NCBI GenBank assembly: GCA_016720595.1
Contig: JADKKI010000004.1
Span: forward strand, 124,001 to 188,000
Direction: 5' to 3'
DNA from: Myxococcales bacterium
GTDB taxonomy: Bacteria > Myxococcota_A > Polyangia > Haliangiales > Haliangiaceae
Length of the DNA stretch: 64,000 nucleotides
Shown: piece by piece, positions 41,921 through 51,283 of the stretch
Layout: the number at the start of each line of letters is the position of its first letter
How positions within the stretch are numbered: position 1 is the stretch's first letter
Position numbers and translations under genes: made by a program
Notes under the pieces: generated by a model
The model's input: the letters and a program-made list of their open reading frames with translations, nothing else
Databases searched by the model: none
What the model was told of the DNA's origin: nothing

Positions 41921-44587
41921 GTGGATGCCGAGCTCCTGCGCCGCGTGGATGCGCTTCGCCGGCCGCTCGAGCTGGCGGCCGCGAACGGCTTCGCGGGGGT
42001 CCGGAAGGTCACGGGGCTCGGGCATGCGCTGCGCGCCGCGTGCGATGGCGTGATCGCGCAGGTCGAGGACAAGTCGGCGTTCGAACAATGGCGGGCGATC
42101 CTGGCGCGCTGGGAGACCCTCGACGAGGCACAGCAGGCGGTCGAGATCGCCCGAGGCATGCGCCTCCTCGCGAGGTATCGGCGGACGCCGCCGGTGGTCT
42201 CGCGCGCGGCCGCGCCGGGGTTGCGAGCAGAATCCGTCCCGCGGGCGCCCGTGCCCGCCTCCGTGCCCGCGCCCGTGCCCGTGCCCGTGCCCGACGTCGT
42301 CGTTGCCCCCAACCCGACGAAGCCGATCAAGCCAACCAGCCCGGTCAAGGCCGTCAAGCCTGCTCAGCCCGCCGAGGCAACGGCAGCTCCTGCGAAGCCC
42401 AAGCGAGTGCGGCAGAAGGCCGAGGCGGCCGAGGAGGTCGTCGTCGATCCGCTCGCCGAGCCGACGCATACGCTTCCCGGGATCGGGCCCGCGTTCGCTG
42501 CGAAGCTCGCGGAGAAGGGGCTCGCGACCGTCGAGGATCTGCTGTGGATGGTGCCGCGGCGCTACGACGACGTCCGCGATGCCAAGCAGCTCGCGGAGGT
42601 CAGCGAGATGGACGAGGGTGCGCGCGCCACGTTCGTCGCCAAGGTGATCACGGCACGGATGATCTTCGCGCGCGGTCGCCGCTGGGCCGAGGTCAAGCTC
42701 CACGGGCTCGACGGCACCGCGAGCTGCGTGGTCCGCTGGTTCAACGTGTGGGCAGGCATCGACAAGCGCATGCCGCCGGGCTCGCAGGTCGTGCTGAATG
42801 GTCTGGTCAAGCGGCGGAGCGGCCGGCTCGAGCTCGCGAACCCCGATATCCTCGGGATCGAGATCGACGGCGTCGCCGGAAAGACCGCGCCAGCGATCAT
42901 CACGCGGTACCCCGACATCCCGGGCGTGCCGGCGAGCCGGCTGCGGGCAGCGTGCGCAGCGGCGTGTGCGCGCGTGGCCTCGGGGATCGACGATGGCGTG
43001 CCCGCGAGCGTCGAGCGCGCGGCGGAGCTGCCGAGCATGGGAGAGACCCTGACCCGGCTGCACTCGCCCTCACCCGACATCGCCCCCGAGGAGCTCGCCG
43101 CGCTGAACCAGGGCGTCAGCCGCTGGCAGAGGCGGCTCGCGTTCGGCGAGCTGTTCGCTCTCGGGATCGCGATCACGCTGCGGCGTCGCGAGCGGCGCCA
43201 GGACGCCGCGGTGCCGTGCGTCCGCGATGCCTCTGTCGATGGTGAGCTGGTCCGCGCTCTACCGTTCGCATTGACGGGCGCGCAGCGCCGCTCGATCGAC
43301 GAGCTCGCCGAGGATCTCGGGCGACCGGTCCCGATGAACCGGCTGCTCCAGGGCGACGTCGGTGCTGGCAAGACGGCGGTCGCGTTCGCCGCGGCGCTCC
43401 AGGTCGCGCGCTCCGGGCGCCAGGTCGCGGTGATGGCGCCGACGGAACTGCTCGCCGAGCAACACCTCGAGACCTGGAAGCGCTGGGCGCAGGTCGCGAA
43501 GCTGCGGCTCGAGGTGTTGACGGCATCGACCCCCAAAGGGGTTCGCCAGTCGCTGATCGCTCTCCTCGGCGCGGGTCAGATCGACGTGGTGATCGGCACC
43601 CACTCCCTGCTCGCGGAGGCCGTCGGGTTCTCCGCGCTCGGGCTCGTGATCATCGACGAGCAGCACCGGTTCGGTGTGGCTCAGCGCGCGCGCCTGCGTG
43701 ACAAGGGCGACGGGCAGGGCGCCCCGCACGTGCTCGTGATGACGGCGACGCCGATCCCGCGCACGCTCGCGTTGACGGCATACGGCGATCTCGATGTGTC
43801 CGCGCTCGACGAGCTTCCTCCCGGGCGGCTCCCGGTGGCGACCCAGCAGCTGTCGGGCGCGCGCGGCCGAGCGGCGGCGTACAAGCTCGTCGCCGAGCGG
43901 ATCGCGGCGGGCGAGCGGGCCTACGTGGTGTGCCCCAAGGTCGAGCCGAGCGACGGCGACGACGACGAAGGCAGCCGCGACTGGGCCGATGCGACGACGA
44001 CGGTCGACCACGTGCGCGCCGCGATCGCGGGGGCTCGCGTGGGGCTCCTGCACGGCCGGCTCGACAGCCTCGAGCGCGATCGCGTGATGCGAGCCTTCAA
44101 GGCGGGCGAGCTCGACGTGCTGGTCGCGACCACCGTGATCGAGGTCGGTGTCGACGTGCCCGCCGCGACGGTGATGGTGATCCACGATGCGGAGCGGTTC
44201 GGTCTCGCGCAGCTCCATCAGCTGCGTGGCCGCGTCGGTCGAGGAGGCGGGACCTCGCACTGCATCCTGCTCGCGCGCGGCGCGCTCGGTCCCGACGCCG
44301 AGACTCGCCTCGGCGCGATGGTCGAGACCCACGATGGATTCAAGATCGCCGAGTACGACCTCGCCCTGCGCGGCCCTGGCGAGCTGCTCGGTCCACGGCA
44401 AGCAGGCGTACCTACGTTGAGGTTCGGAGACCTACATCAGCACACAACGCTGCTCCTCGAGGCGCGACGCCATGCGGAGGCAATCCTCGACGAGGATTCG
44501 ACGTTGGCGAGGCCCGAGCACGCCGCACTGCGGCGCGCGATCGATCGACGATTTGCACATCATGTGTACGGCGCCGAGAGCGGATGA
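41921..44587 (+). CDS. recG: ATP-dependent DNA helicase RecG
   Basis: 888 residues, about 190 longer than typical RecG at the N-terminus. The extra part is helical (1-90) followed by a Pro/Val/Ala/Lys linker (100-175). The RecG core then shows a helix-hairpin-helix-like start (TLPGIGPAFAAKLAEKG), an OB-fold wedge domain, Walker A GDVGAGKT (about 479-486), DEQHRFG, MTATPIPRTLALT, LLHGRLDSLERDRVM, ATTVIEVGVDVPAA and the TRG-like QLHQLRGRVGRG. It regresses stalled replication forks and branch-migrates Holliday junctions. A GTG start with a start-proximal -10-like hexamer is chosen. Confidence 0.93.
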   Translation: MDAELLRRVDALRRPLELAAANGFAGVRKVTGLGHALRAACDGVIAQVEDKSAFEQWRAILARWETLDEAQQAVEIARGMRLLARYRRTPPVVSRAAAPGLRAESVPRAPVPASVPAPVPVPVPDVVVAPNPTKPIKPTSPVKAVKPAQPAEATAAPAKPKRVRQKAEAAEEVVVDPLAEPTHTLPGIGPAFAAKLAEKGLATVEDLLWMVPRRYDDVRDAKQLAEVSEMDEGARATFVAKVITARMIFARGRRWAEVKLHGLDGTASCVVRWFNVWAGIDKRMPPGSQVVLNGLVKRRSGRLELANPDILGIEIDGVAGKTAPAIITRYPDIPGVPASRLRAACAAACARVASGIDDGVPASVERAAELPSMGETLTRLHSPSPDIAPEELAALNQGVSRWQRRLAFGELFALGIAITLRRRERRQDAAVPCVRDASVDGELVRALPFALTGAQRRSIDELAEDLGRPVPMNRLLQGDVGAGKTAVAFAAALQVARSGRQVAVMAPTELLAEQHLETWKRWAQVAKLRLEVLTASTPKGVRQSLIALLGAGQIDVVIGTHSLLAEAVGFSALGLVIIDEQHRFGVAQRARLRDKGDGQGAPHVLVMTATPIPRTLALTAYGDLDVSALDELPPGRLPVATQQLSGARGRAAAYKLVAERIAAGERAYVVCPKVEPSDGDDDEGSRDWADATTTVDHVRAAIAGARVGLLHGRLDSLERDRVMRAFKAGELDVLVATTVIEVGVDVPAATVMVIHDAERFGLAQLHQLRGRVGRGGGTSHCILLARGALGPDAETRLGAMVETHDGFKIAEYDLALRGPGELLGPRQAGVPTLRFGDLHQHTTLLLEARRHAEAILDEDSTLARPEHAALRRAIDRRFAHHVYGAESG
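42240..42297 (+). repeat. imperfect GCCCGT hexanucleotide repeat inside recG
   Basis: Repeated GCCCGT/GCCCGC units encode alternating Pro-Ala/Val in the linker between the N-terminal extension and the RecG core. A six-base unit keeps the frame when copy number changes. Confidence 0.5.
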
Positions 44588-44588
44588 A

Positions 44589-44604
44589 TCACGATGAATC
44601 GTGA
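44589..44604. terminator. small hairpin after recG
   Basis: TCACGA-TGAA-TCGTGA, 6-bp stem and tetraloop, starting 2 bp after the recG stop. There is no T-run, and it could instead be a regulator site before the next gene. Confidence 0.25.
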
Positions 44605-44648
44605 CACGCACTCACTTTGGCGTTGATCTCGTACTCGGCATTAGTACG

Positions 44649-45170
44649 ATGCCGCGCATGATGATGAGGATCACCACCCTGGCATTCGTATGTGCGATCG
44701 CTGGCTGTAGCTGGGGAGGCGAGAGCGACCCCACCGGCGGCGGCGGCGGAGTTGACGCCGCGGTGAGCGGTACGCCCGTCTGTGGCGACGGCGTGTGCGC
44801 GGCCAACGAGGTCGGCAACTGCTCGTCCGATTGCGGCAGCGGTGGTGGCAACACGAACCCGACCGTGCAGTGCGGTAACGGCACGTGCGAGACCGGCGAG
44901 ACGTCGGCGTCGTGCCCGAACGATTGCGGCGGCGGCGGTGGCGGCGGTGGCGGCGGCGGCGGTGGCACCTGCCCGGCGGATTCCACCGAGTGCCTCGTGT
45001 GCATCCTCGGCCTCGGCTGCCCGGCCGGCATGGACGCGACGTCGTGTCAGGCCTGCGTCCTCGGCGGTGGCGGTGGCGGCACCGGCGATCTGCTGTGCAC
45101 CGGCGGCGCGCCGGACGGCACCTGCGACGCGATGGAAGACCCGACGACCTGCGCCAGCGACTGCCCGTAG
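44649..45170 (+). CDS. Cys-rich, Gly-rich repeat lipoprotein, hypothetical
   Basis: 173 residues with a lipoprotein signal (VCAIAGC, Cys20). Three copies of a Cys repeat follow: [37 protein letters not shown] and a weaker [17 protein letters not shown], separated by runs of up to 13 glycines. The acidic residues between Cys suggest small Ca2+-binding, disulfide-bonded modules, a pattern common in myxobacterial surface proteins. Function unknown. An in-frame start further upstream lacks signal features. Confidence 0.7.
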   Translation: MPRMMMRITTLAFVCAIAGCSWGGESDPTGGGGGVDAAVSGTPVCGDGVCAANEVGNCSSDCGSGGGNTNPTVQCGNGTCETGETSASCPNDCGGGGGGGGGGGGGTCPADSTECLVCILGLGCPAGMDATSCQACVLGGGGGGTGDLLCTGGAPDGTCDAMEDPTTCASDCP

Positions 45171-45225
45171 TTCGCCTTCGAGACCTTCCGCCCCGCGCGG
45201 GCTATCCCGCGCACCGAGGGACGTG

Positions 45226-45231
45226 TAGGGT
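45226..45231 (+). promoter_or_regulatory. candidate -10 (TAGGGT), near-leaderless
   Basis: TAGGGT directly preceded by TG, ending 8 nt before the GTG at 45240. Confidence 0.4.
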
Positions 45232-45239
45232 CTCGGGCC

Positions 45240-46484
45240 GTGTTGATCGTCCAGAAGTACGGCGGGACGTCGGTCGGTAACATCGACCGGATGAAGAACG
45301 TCGCCGCGCGTTGCCTCGCGACGCAGCGGCAAGGGCACCAGGTCGCGCTGGTGGTCTCCGCGATGTCCGGTGAGACCAACCGGCTGCTCGAGCTGACGCG
45401 CCAGCTCCAGGAAGATCCGAACGACCGCGAGGTCGACGTGATCATCTCGACGGGCGAGCAAGTCTCGGTGGGCCTGATCGCGCTCGCGATCCGTGCGGCC
45501 GGCGGCAAGGCCCGCTCGTTCCTCGGTCACCAGTGCAAGATCGTCACGGACTCGTCGTTCTCACGCGCGCGGATCGTGTCGATTGAATCGGCGCCGATCA
45601 AGGAGGCGCTCGACGCGGGGGAGATCGCGGTGATCGCCGGCTTCCAGGGCGTCGACGAGAAGGGCTCGATCACCACGCTCGGACGTGGTGGCTCGGACAC
45701 CACGGGCGTCGCGATCGCCGCCGCGCTCGCCGCGGACGTCTGCGAGATCTACACGGACGTCGACGGCGTCTACACGACCGATCCCAACATGGTGCCGACC
45801 GCTCGCAAGATCGATCGCATCAGCTACGAGGAGATGCTGGAGCTCGCGTCGCTCGGCGCGAAGGTCCTGCAGATCCGATCGGTCGAGCTGGGCATGAAGT
45901 ACGGCGTGAAGATCCACGTCCGTTCGAGCTTCTCGGATGTCGAAGGGACCTGGGTGGTCCCGGAGGATGCTGCCATGGAGAAAGTCGTCGTCTCGGGAGT
46001 CACCGTCGCCAAGGACGAGGCCAAGATCACCTGCGAGGATCTGCCCGATATCTCGGGCGTCGCCGGCCGGTTGTTCGCGCCGCTCGCTGACGGCGGGATC
46101 TCCGTCGACATGATCGTCCAGAACCAGGCGTACGACGGCACCACCGACCTGACGTTCACGGTGCCCAAGGGTGACCGCAAGCGCACCGTCGAGATCCTGA
46201 AGGACAAGGTGCCCGAGCTGGTCGGCAAGGACGGCGAGCGTGTCAGCTACGACGACGAGATCTGCAAGGTCAGCGTCGTCGGCGTCGGCATGCGCTCGCA
46301 CGCCGGCGTCGCGAAGACGATGTTCCAGCTGCTCGCGGCCGAGAACATCAACATCCAGTTGATCTCGACCTCGGAGATCAAGATCTCGTGTGTGATCGCC
46401 CGCAAGTACGCCGAGCTCGCGGTGCGCGCGCTCCACGAGGGCTTCGGGCTGTCGCTGCCGCCGTCCGAGCGGGTCGGGCTCTGA
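45240..46484 (+). CDS. lysC: aspartate kinase
   Basis: 414 residues, the length of single-function aspartokinases. The N-terminal kinase part has [53 protein letters not shown] and [13 protein letters not shown]. The C-terminal half carries two ACT domains ([20 protein letters not shown] and [19 protein letters not shown]) that bind Lys/Thr for feedback control. It phosphorylates aspartate as the first step to Lys, Met, Thr and cell-wall diaminopimelate. GTG start; it stands alone in its transcription unit here and converges with the M13 peptidase gene (4 bp between stops). Confidence 0.95.
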   Translation: MLIVQKYGGTSVGNIDRMKNVAARCLATQRQGHQVALVVSAMSGETNRLLELTRQLQEDPNDREVDVIISTGEQVSVGLIALAIRAAGGKARSFLGHQCKIVTDSSFSRARIVSIESAPIKEALDAGEIAVIAGFQGVDEKGSITTLGRGGSDTTGVAIAAALAADVCEIYTDVDGVYTTDPNMVPTARKIDRISYEEMLELASLGAKVLQIRSVELGMKYGVKIHVRSSFSDVEGTWVVPEDAAMEKVVVSGVTVAKDEAKITCEDLPDISGVAGRLFAPLADGGISVDMIVQNQAYDGTTDLTFTVPKGDRKRTVEILKDKVPELVGKDGERVSYDDEICKVSVVGVGMRSHAGVAKTMFQLLAAENINIQLISTSEIKISCVIARKYAELAVRALHEGFGLSLPPSERVGL

Positions 46485-46488
46485 GTAA

Positions 46489-48645
46489 CTACCAGACGCG
46501 GACCCGCGCCTCGGGCGCGAGGTAGAGCTTCTCGCCCGCCTTGACGTCGAACGCGGTGTACCAGGCGTCGAGGTTGCGTACGGTGTCCGCGCGGTACTCG
46601 CCCGGGGCGTGACCGTTCGTGAGGATCCGGCGGCGCAGCGCGGGCTCGCGGAGCTTGCTGCGCCACGCCTGACCGAAGGCGAGGAAGAACTGCTGATCGC
46701 CGGTCAGACCTTCCCACACCGGAGCCTCCTTGCCGCCGAGAGAGGCGCGGTAGGCGTCGTACGCGACCGCGAGGCCCGCCACGTCCGCGATGTTCTCCGA
46801 GAGCGTGAGCGTGCCGTTGACGGCGAGGTCCGGGAACGGCCGGTAGCCGTCGTACTGCTTCGCGAGGGCCGTGCCCGAGGCCTTGAAGTGGGCGAAGTCC
46901 TCCTTGGTCCACCAGTTCGCGAGCTTTCCCGTGTCGTCGAACTGCGCGCCCTGATCATCGAAGCTGTGGCTGATCTCGTGGCCGATCACGGAGCCGATCG
47001 CGCCGTAGTCCATGGCGGTGGGGCGGGCGGGATCGAAGTACGGCGGCTGCAGCATCCCCGCCGGGAAGTTCATCGCGTTCATCGCCGGGAGGTTCACGGC
47101 GTTGACCAGATGCGGGGTCATCACCCACTCGTGGCGATCCACGGGCGTGCCGAGCTTGGCGAGGTTGCGCCGGTACTCGAACCGCGATGCGCGCTCGGCG
47201 TTCCCGAGTGCGTCGCCCGCCTTCACCTCGAGCCCGGTGTAGTCACGCCACACGTCGGGGAAGCCCACGCCGACCACGAGCACGGCGAGCTTGGCCTTGG
47301 CCTTGGCCTTGGTCGCCGGCGTCATCCAGGCGAGCCCGTCGATCCGGCGATCGAACGCGGCCAGGATGTTCTTCACCATCGCGGCGACCTTCTGCTTCGC
47401 CGGCTCGGGAAAGTGGGCCTCGACGTACAGCTTGCCGACGGCCTGGCCGAGCGCATCGCTGGTGGCGTCCACGCCGCGCTTCCACCGCTCGCCGAGCGCG
47501 GGCGTCCCGGCGAGCACGCCGCCGTAGAACGCGAACGATTCGTCGACGAACGCCTTGGGAAGGAACGGCGCCGCACGCTCGATCGCACGCAGCGTCAGGT
47601 AGGCCTTCCAGGTGTCGAGCGGGATGGCCTTCGCTGCGGCGGCGATGCCGGTCGTCGCCTTCGGGTGCCAGATCGCGAACGTCGGCTGCTTGCTCAGCTG
47701 GGCCCCGTCGAACAGCGCGCCCCAGTCGAGGCCCGGCGCCTTGGTGTCGAAGTCGGCGCGCGACCAGTGCGTGGTCCCACTCTTGACGTCGTCTGACTCG
47801 GTGCGCGTGGCATGCACCTTGGCGATCCGGGTCTCGAGATCGAGGATCTTGGTGGCCTTGGCCTCGGCATCGGCGATGTTCGCGAGCGTCAGCATCTTCA
47901 CGATGTGCGCCTGGTACTTGGTCCGCGCGTCGGCCATCCGCGGCGCGGCATCGAGGTAGTAGTCGCGGTCCGGCATCCCGAGGCCGCCCTGCATGAGGAA
48001 CGGGATGTACTTGCTCGGATCGGTCAGGTCCTGCGCGACCCACACACCGAACAGGTTCTGGGTGTCGAAGTTCGTGTTGTTGATCGCATCGACATCCGCG
48101 CGCAACGTCTCCCCGATCGCGAACGCGAGGCCCTTGCTGTCCTTGATCGCGGCGAGCTGATCGAGCGCGGGCGAGAGGGCGGCGAGACCCTTGGTCTCGA
48201 TCGCGGCCTCGTCCATGAACGTCGCGTAGTAGTCGCCGACCTTCTTGGCCTCCGAGCCCACGGGGGCCGACTTGGCGGCGTTCTGGATCAGGTCGGCGAC
48301 GCGCTTCGCGGTGAGCTCGCCCGTGATCGGACCCGCGCCCCAGCCCGATCGATCTGCGGGGATCTCGGTCGTCGCGAACCAGGTGCCGTTCGCGTGGGTA
48401 AAGAAGTCATCGCCGGGCTTGGTGGTCTTGCTCATGCCCGCAAGGTCGAGACCCGGGGCGGGCGCCGGGGCAGCAGCCGCCGAGCCCGAACCCGAGCCCG
48501 AGCCCGAGCCCGAGCCGGCCGCACCTGAGCCCGAGCCGGCCGAACCCGTGGTCGGCTGGGGCAGCGGCTGGGCGCGACCCTCCTGGTCCTTCTTGCTTCC
48601 GCACCCGGCGAGCAGGATCAACGAGCACACGGCGAAACGCTTCAT
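46489..48645 (-). CDS. M13-family metallopeptidase (neprilysin-like), lipoprotein
   Basis: 718 residues with a lipoprotein signal (LILLAGC, Cys15), a Gly-Ser repeat linker (about 35-55) and a full M13 enzyme: N-terminal lid domain (DDFFTHANGTWF), then NAMNFPAGMLQPPYF, the zinc motif GHEISHSFDDQG and the third-ligand motif ENIADVAG, and the C-terminal PEARVRVW (usual CxW-type end altered). It should cut peptides on the outer face of a membrane. TAGGGT lies 7 nt upstream of the ATG. Confidence 0.9.
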   Translation of the reverse strand: MKRFAVCSLILLAGCGSKKDQEGRAQPLPQPTTGSAGSGSGAAGSGSGSGSGSGSAAAAPAPAPGLDLAGMSKTTKPGDDFFTHANGTWFATTEIPADRSGWGAGPITGELTAKRVADLIQNAAKSAPVGSEAKKVGDYYATFMDEAAIETKGLAALSPALDQLAAIKDSKGLAFAIGETLRADVDAINNTNFDTQNLFGVWVAQDLTDPSKYIPFLMQGGLGMPDRDYYLDAAPRMADARTKYQAHIVKMLTLANIADAEAKATKILDLETRIAKVHATRTESDDVKSGTTHWSRADFDTKAPGLDWGALFDGAQLSKQPTFAIWHPKATTGIAAAAKAIPLDTWKAYLTLRAIERAAPFLPKAFVDESFAFYGGVLAGTPALGERWKRGVDATSDALGQAVGKLYVEAHFPEPAKQKVAAMVKNILAAFDRRIDGLAWMTPATKAKAKAKLAVLVVGVGFPDVWRDYTGLEVKAGDALGNAERASRFEYRRNLAKLGTPVDRHEWVMTPHLVNAVNLPAMNAMNFPAGMLQPPYFDPARPTAMDYGAIGSVIGHEISHSFDDQGAQFDDTGKLANWWTKEDFAHFKASGTALAKQYDGYRPFPDLAVNGTLTLSENIADVAGLAVAYDAYRASLGGKEAPVWEGLTGDQQFFLAFGQAWRSKLREPALRRRILTNGHAPGEYRADTVRNLDAWYTAFDVKAGEKLYLAPEARVRVW
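48481..48540 (-). repeat. GAGCCC hexanucleotide repeat encoding a Gly-Ser linker
   Basis: A run of GAGCCC/GAACCC/GAGCCG units (plus strand) encodes GSGSGSGS on the minus strand, between the lipid anchor and the M13 domain. The number of units may vary between strains without breaking the frame. Confidence 0.55.
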
Positions 48646-48652
48646 GCGGCCG

Positions 48653-48658
48653 ACCCTA
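48653..48658 (-). promoter_or_regulatory. candidate -10 (TAGGGT), leaderless
   Basis: TAGGGT on the minus strand ends 7 nt before the ATG at 48645, the same hexamer as at 45226-45231. Confidence 0.42.
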
Positions 48659-48765
48659 CTCGGCTTTGTCGGGGGGGAACATGCGACGCGCGCGACACCT
48701 GGGACGGGTCATGCGATCTCCCGTAGTTGTGGGCGTGCCCGGCGTGATAAACGGAGAGCTTCGCG

Positions 48766-49464
48766 ATGGGCGGCTGTACCAACTGTAAGGGCAAGGAGGG
48801 CTGCGACGACCACAAGGGCCAGATGATGGGCACCGTGGAGCAGGCGCTCGCCGACCTGTATCCGACGCAGACCTGGGGCGAGGCGCACGATGTGATCGCG
48901 CAGGGGCTTCCAGCCGACGAGCTCGCGGGTCTCGCGGAGGAGCTCGCGGCCGAGCTCAAGGCCGCCACGTTCGTGCGCCACGGCGGCGACGACGAGGCCT
49001 GCGACTACATCTACGTGCTCTCGCTCGGCCGCACGCCGTGCGTGGTCCAGGTCCGCGACCACGGCGTCGAGATCCCCGATGAGTGGCGCACCGCGGACGG
49101 CAGCACGATCAGCGAGCTGTACCTCCGCGTCGTGATCAGCCACCGCGCGCGCGTGGCGGCGGTGCAGCAAGTCGCCATCGATCTGGTCGCAGGGCAGGAC
49201 GGGTACCTGGTCCGTGAGAGCCCTCGCGCCGGGGTCTACGACGCGCCGCTCCTCAAGCGGCTCCAGAAGCTCGTCGCGATCCTCCCGGCATACGACCTGA
49301 CCCACCTCGATTTCGGCGACATCGCGCACGCGCCACCCGGCTTCCATGCGGGCGAGTGGCGCGCGCTGTATGGTGCCGAGCCCTCGATCGCGAACTACCT
49401 GTTCTACGCGCAGCCCACCACCATGATCTCCACCACGTACCTGCCGGCCGGAGTGGCCTCGTGA
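48766..49464 (+). CDS. unknown protein with N-terminal Cys cluster
   Basis: 232 residues. The N-terminus MGGCTNCKGKEGCDDHKG holds three Cys and a His within 16 residues (Cys4, Cys7, Cys13), a possible Zn or Fe-S site. The rest is soluble mixed alpha/beta without a known motif (CDYIYVLSLGRTPCVVQVRD, ISELYLRVVISHRARVAAVQ). A GGAGAG site 8 nt before the ATG supports the start. Its stop overlaps the next gene's GTG by 4 bp, so both products are probably made together and may bind each other. Confidence 0.62.
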   Translation: MGGCTNCKGKEGCDDHKGQMMGTVEQALADLYPTQTWGEAHDVIAQGLPADELAGLAEELAAELKAATFVRHGGDDEACDYIYVLSLGRTPCVVQVRDHGVEIPDEWRTADGSTISELYLRVVISHRARVAAVQQVAIDLVAGQDGYLVRESPRAGVYDAPLLKRLQKLVAILPAYDLTHLDFGDIAHAPPGFHAGEWRALYGAEPSIANYLFYAQPTTMISTTYLPAGVAS

Positions 49465-50162
49465 GCACCGAGACGGGGCTCGAGGACGAGGTGCGTGAAG
49501 CGCTGCGCGAGCTGGTCGCCGAGATCGGAGCCGTGTCCGCGCGGATCGTGGAGAACGACGATCTTCGCACCGGGGTTCCCGCGCGCACCCTCGCACTCGG
49601 CGGCGGTGAGTTTCTCCGCGTCGAGCTCGGCACGCGCTCGAACTCCGACGTTCCGATCGAACAGGCATTCGAGAAGATCACGCGCCAGCTGCGCGCGATC
49701 CGACGTCGCTGGGAGGTCGCGCGGCTCCCCGAGATCCTGGTCGGCCCCGGTGCCGCGCCCACCAGCGACAAGGTCACCGATCGGATCTCCACGTATCTCA
49801 AGGGCCTCGCCGGCATCGATCGCGCCAGCAACGCGTTCGTCACGCGGGCCGGGAAGCTGATCGCGGCCGCCAACCCGCCGGACGAAGCCGAGGCCTCGCG
49901 CTGGCAGTTTCTCGCACGTCGGACGGCGAACACGCACGCGCCTGGCAGCTCGTACGGCGAGATCGTCGACCCCGACGCCTACGCGATGAGCTTCTGGTAC
50001 GACTGCACGTTGATCGTGCTGCTCGCCGAGCCCTATGGCATCGACTTCGTTCGGCACCGCTGCCGCCATGTCGCGCGGGAGCTCGCGAACCTGTTGCCGA
50101 TGCTCGAGCCAGATCCGGACGCGCCCGCGGCGATCCGCCGCCGGCCTCCAACGATCCCGTAG
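49461..50162 (+). CDS. unknown protein coupled to the Cys-cluster gene
   Basis: 233 residues from the GTG at 49461, chosen because it forms a GTGA overlap with the previous stop. The N-terminal half is helical and charged (VREALRELVAEIGAVSARIV, IEQAFEKITRQLRAIRRRWE). The C-terminal half could be a roadblock/profilin-like fold (ASNAFVTRAGKLIAAANPPD, MSFWYDCTLIVLLAEPYG), but this is a weak impression. No catalytic motif or membrane segment seen. Confidence 0.58.
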   Translation: MSTETGLEDEVREALRELVAEIGAVSARIVENDDLRTGVPARTLALGGGEFLRVELGTRSNSDVPIEQAFEKITRQLRAIRRRWEVARLPEILVGPGAAPTSDKVTDRISTYLKGLAGIDRASNAFVTRAGKLIAAANPPDEAEASRWQFLARRTANTHAPGSSYGEIVDPDAYAMSFWYDCTLIVLLAEPYGIDFVRHRCRHVARELANLLPMLEPDPDAPAAIRRRPPTIP

Positions 50163-50202
50163 GCGGCCTTGACGCAACGCGGATCCGGCCGAACCGATCC
50201 TC

Positions 50203-51280
50203 GTGACCAACGCGAAGCTCGGGCGCAGCCTGCTGATCGGCGTCCTCTCGGCGACCACCGGTGCCGGGTGTGATGTGTGGAACGCGCCCAAGCGGGTCAC
50301 CGAGCTCGAGGCCCGGGTCGACGATCTGAGCGCCGCGGTGTCCGCACTCTCGGGCAAGCCGGTCGGCGGCCCGACGAAGCACGAGGATCACGAGGGTGCA
50401 GCCACCACGGCCAAGGCGCACGACGGTTCGGGGGCCGAGGGCTCCAACGGCGCCGACCCCGATGCACCTCCGATGGCCAAGCCGAAGGACGAGCACGCCA
50501 AGGCCGAGCCGACGGACGCCGATCAAGGCTGACAAGGCTGACAAGCCCGACAAGGCCGACAAGCCCGACAAGGACGATCACGGCAAGGTGGCCGAGCCGC
50601 CGGCCAAGCCGGCCCACGTGGCGCACTTCGGCTACGAGGGTCCCAAGGGTCCCAAGGCGTGGGGGAGCTTGGAACCCGAGTGGGCCGCGTGCGGCACGGG
50701 CAAGGCACAGTCGCCGGTGGACATCACCCCGAAGGCCGGCACGGCGTCTCCGATCACGTTCCACTACAAGCCCACGGCGGGAACGATCGTGGACAACGGG
50801 CACACGCTGCAGGTCAACCTCGCCGCGGGCAGCTCGATCGTGATCGACGACCACACCTACGACCTCGTGCAGTTCCACGTCCACACGCCGAGCGAGCACC
50901 TGGTCGCCGGCGAGCAGTATCCTCTCGAGGTTCACCTCGTCCACAAGGACAAGGAGGGGAAGCTCGCCGTGATCGGTGTGCTCTACGATGTCGGACCGGA
51001 GACCAAGGCGCTCGGGCAGCTGTGGGCCAAGTGGCCCGCGAAGCAGGACGCCGAGCAGAAGCTGAGAAAGCCGTTCGATCCGAGCGCGCTCCTGCCGGAG
51101 ACCCGAACCGTGTATCGCTACGCCGGCTCGCTCACCACGCCGCCGTGTTCGGAAGGCGTGATGTGGAACGTGATGCGCCGGACGATGACCGAGACCAAGG
51201 CGGATCTGACGGTGGTCGGGCTGCGGATGAAGCCGAACGCGCGGCCCGTGCAGGCGCTGGGCGAGCGCAAGATCCAGTAG
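50203..51280 (+). pseudogene. alpha-carbonic anhydrase lipoprotein, frameshifted at about 50524
   Basis: Frame 1 from the GTG at 50203 encodes a lipoprotein-like signal (Cys23) and a charged linker, then stops at 50530-50532. Frame 2 carries the full enzyme: QSPVDITP, FHVHTPSEH (two zinc His), EVHLVHKD (third zinc His), and SLTTPPCSEGVMWNV. Removing one C at 50524 joins the frames exactly inside a DKADKADKPDKADKPDK repeat. The intact product would be about 358 residues, exported, converting CO2 to bicarbonate. The catalytic part is undamaged, so a sequencing error is at least as likely as a true pseudogene. Confidence 0.8.
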
Positions 51281-51283
51281 CGC

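Noticed and set aside
42240..48540. Short periodic repeats considered as CRISPR or transposon ends
   Set aside because: The periods are 6 bp and in frame within genes (recG linker, Gly-Ser linker); there are no spacers, terminal inverted repeats or transposase genes.
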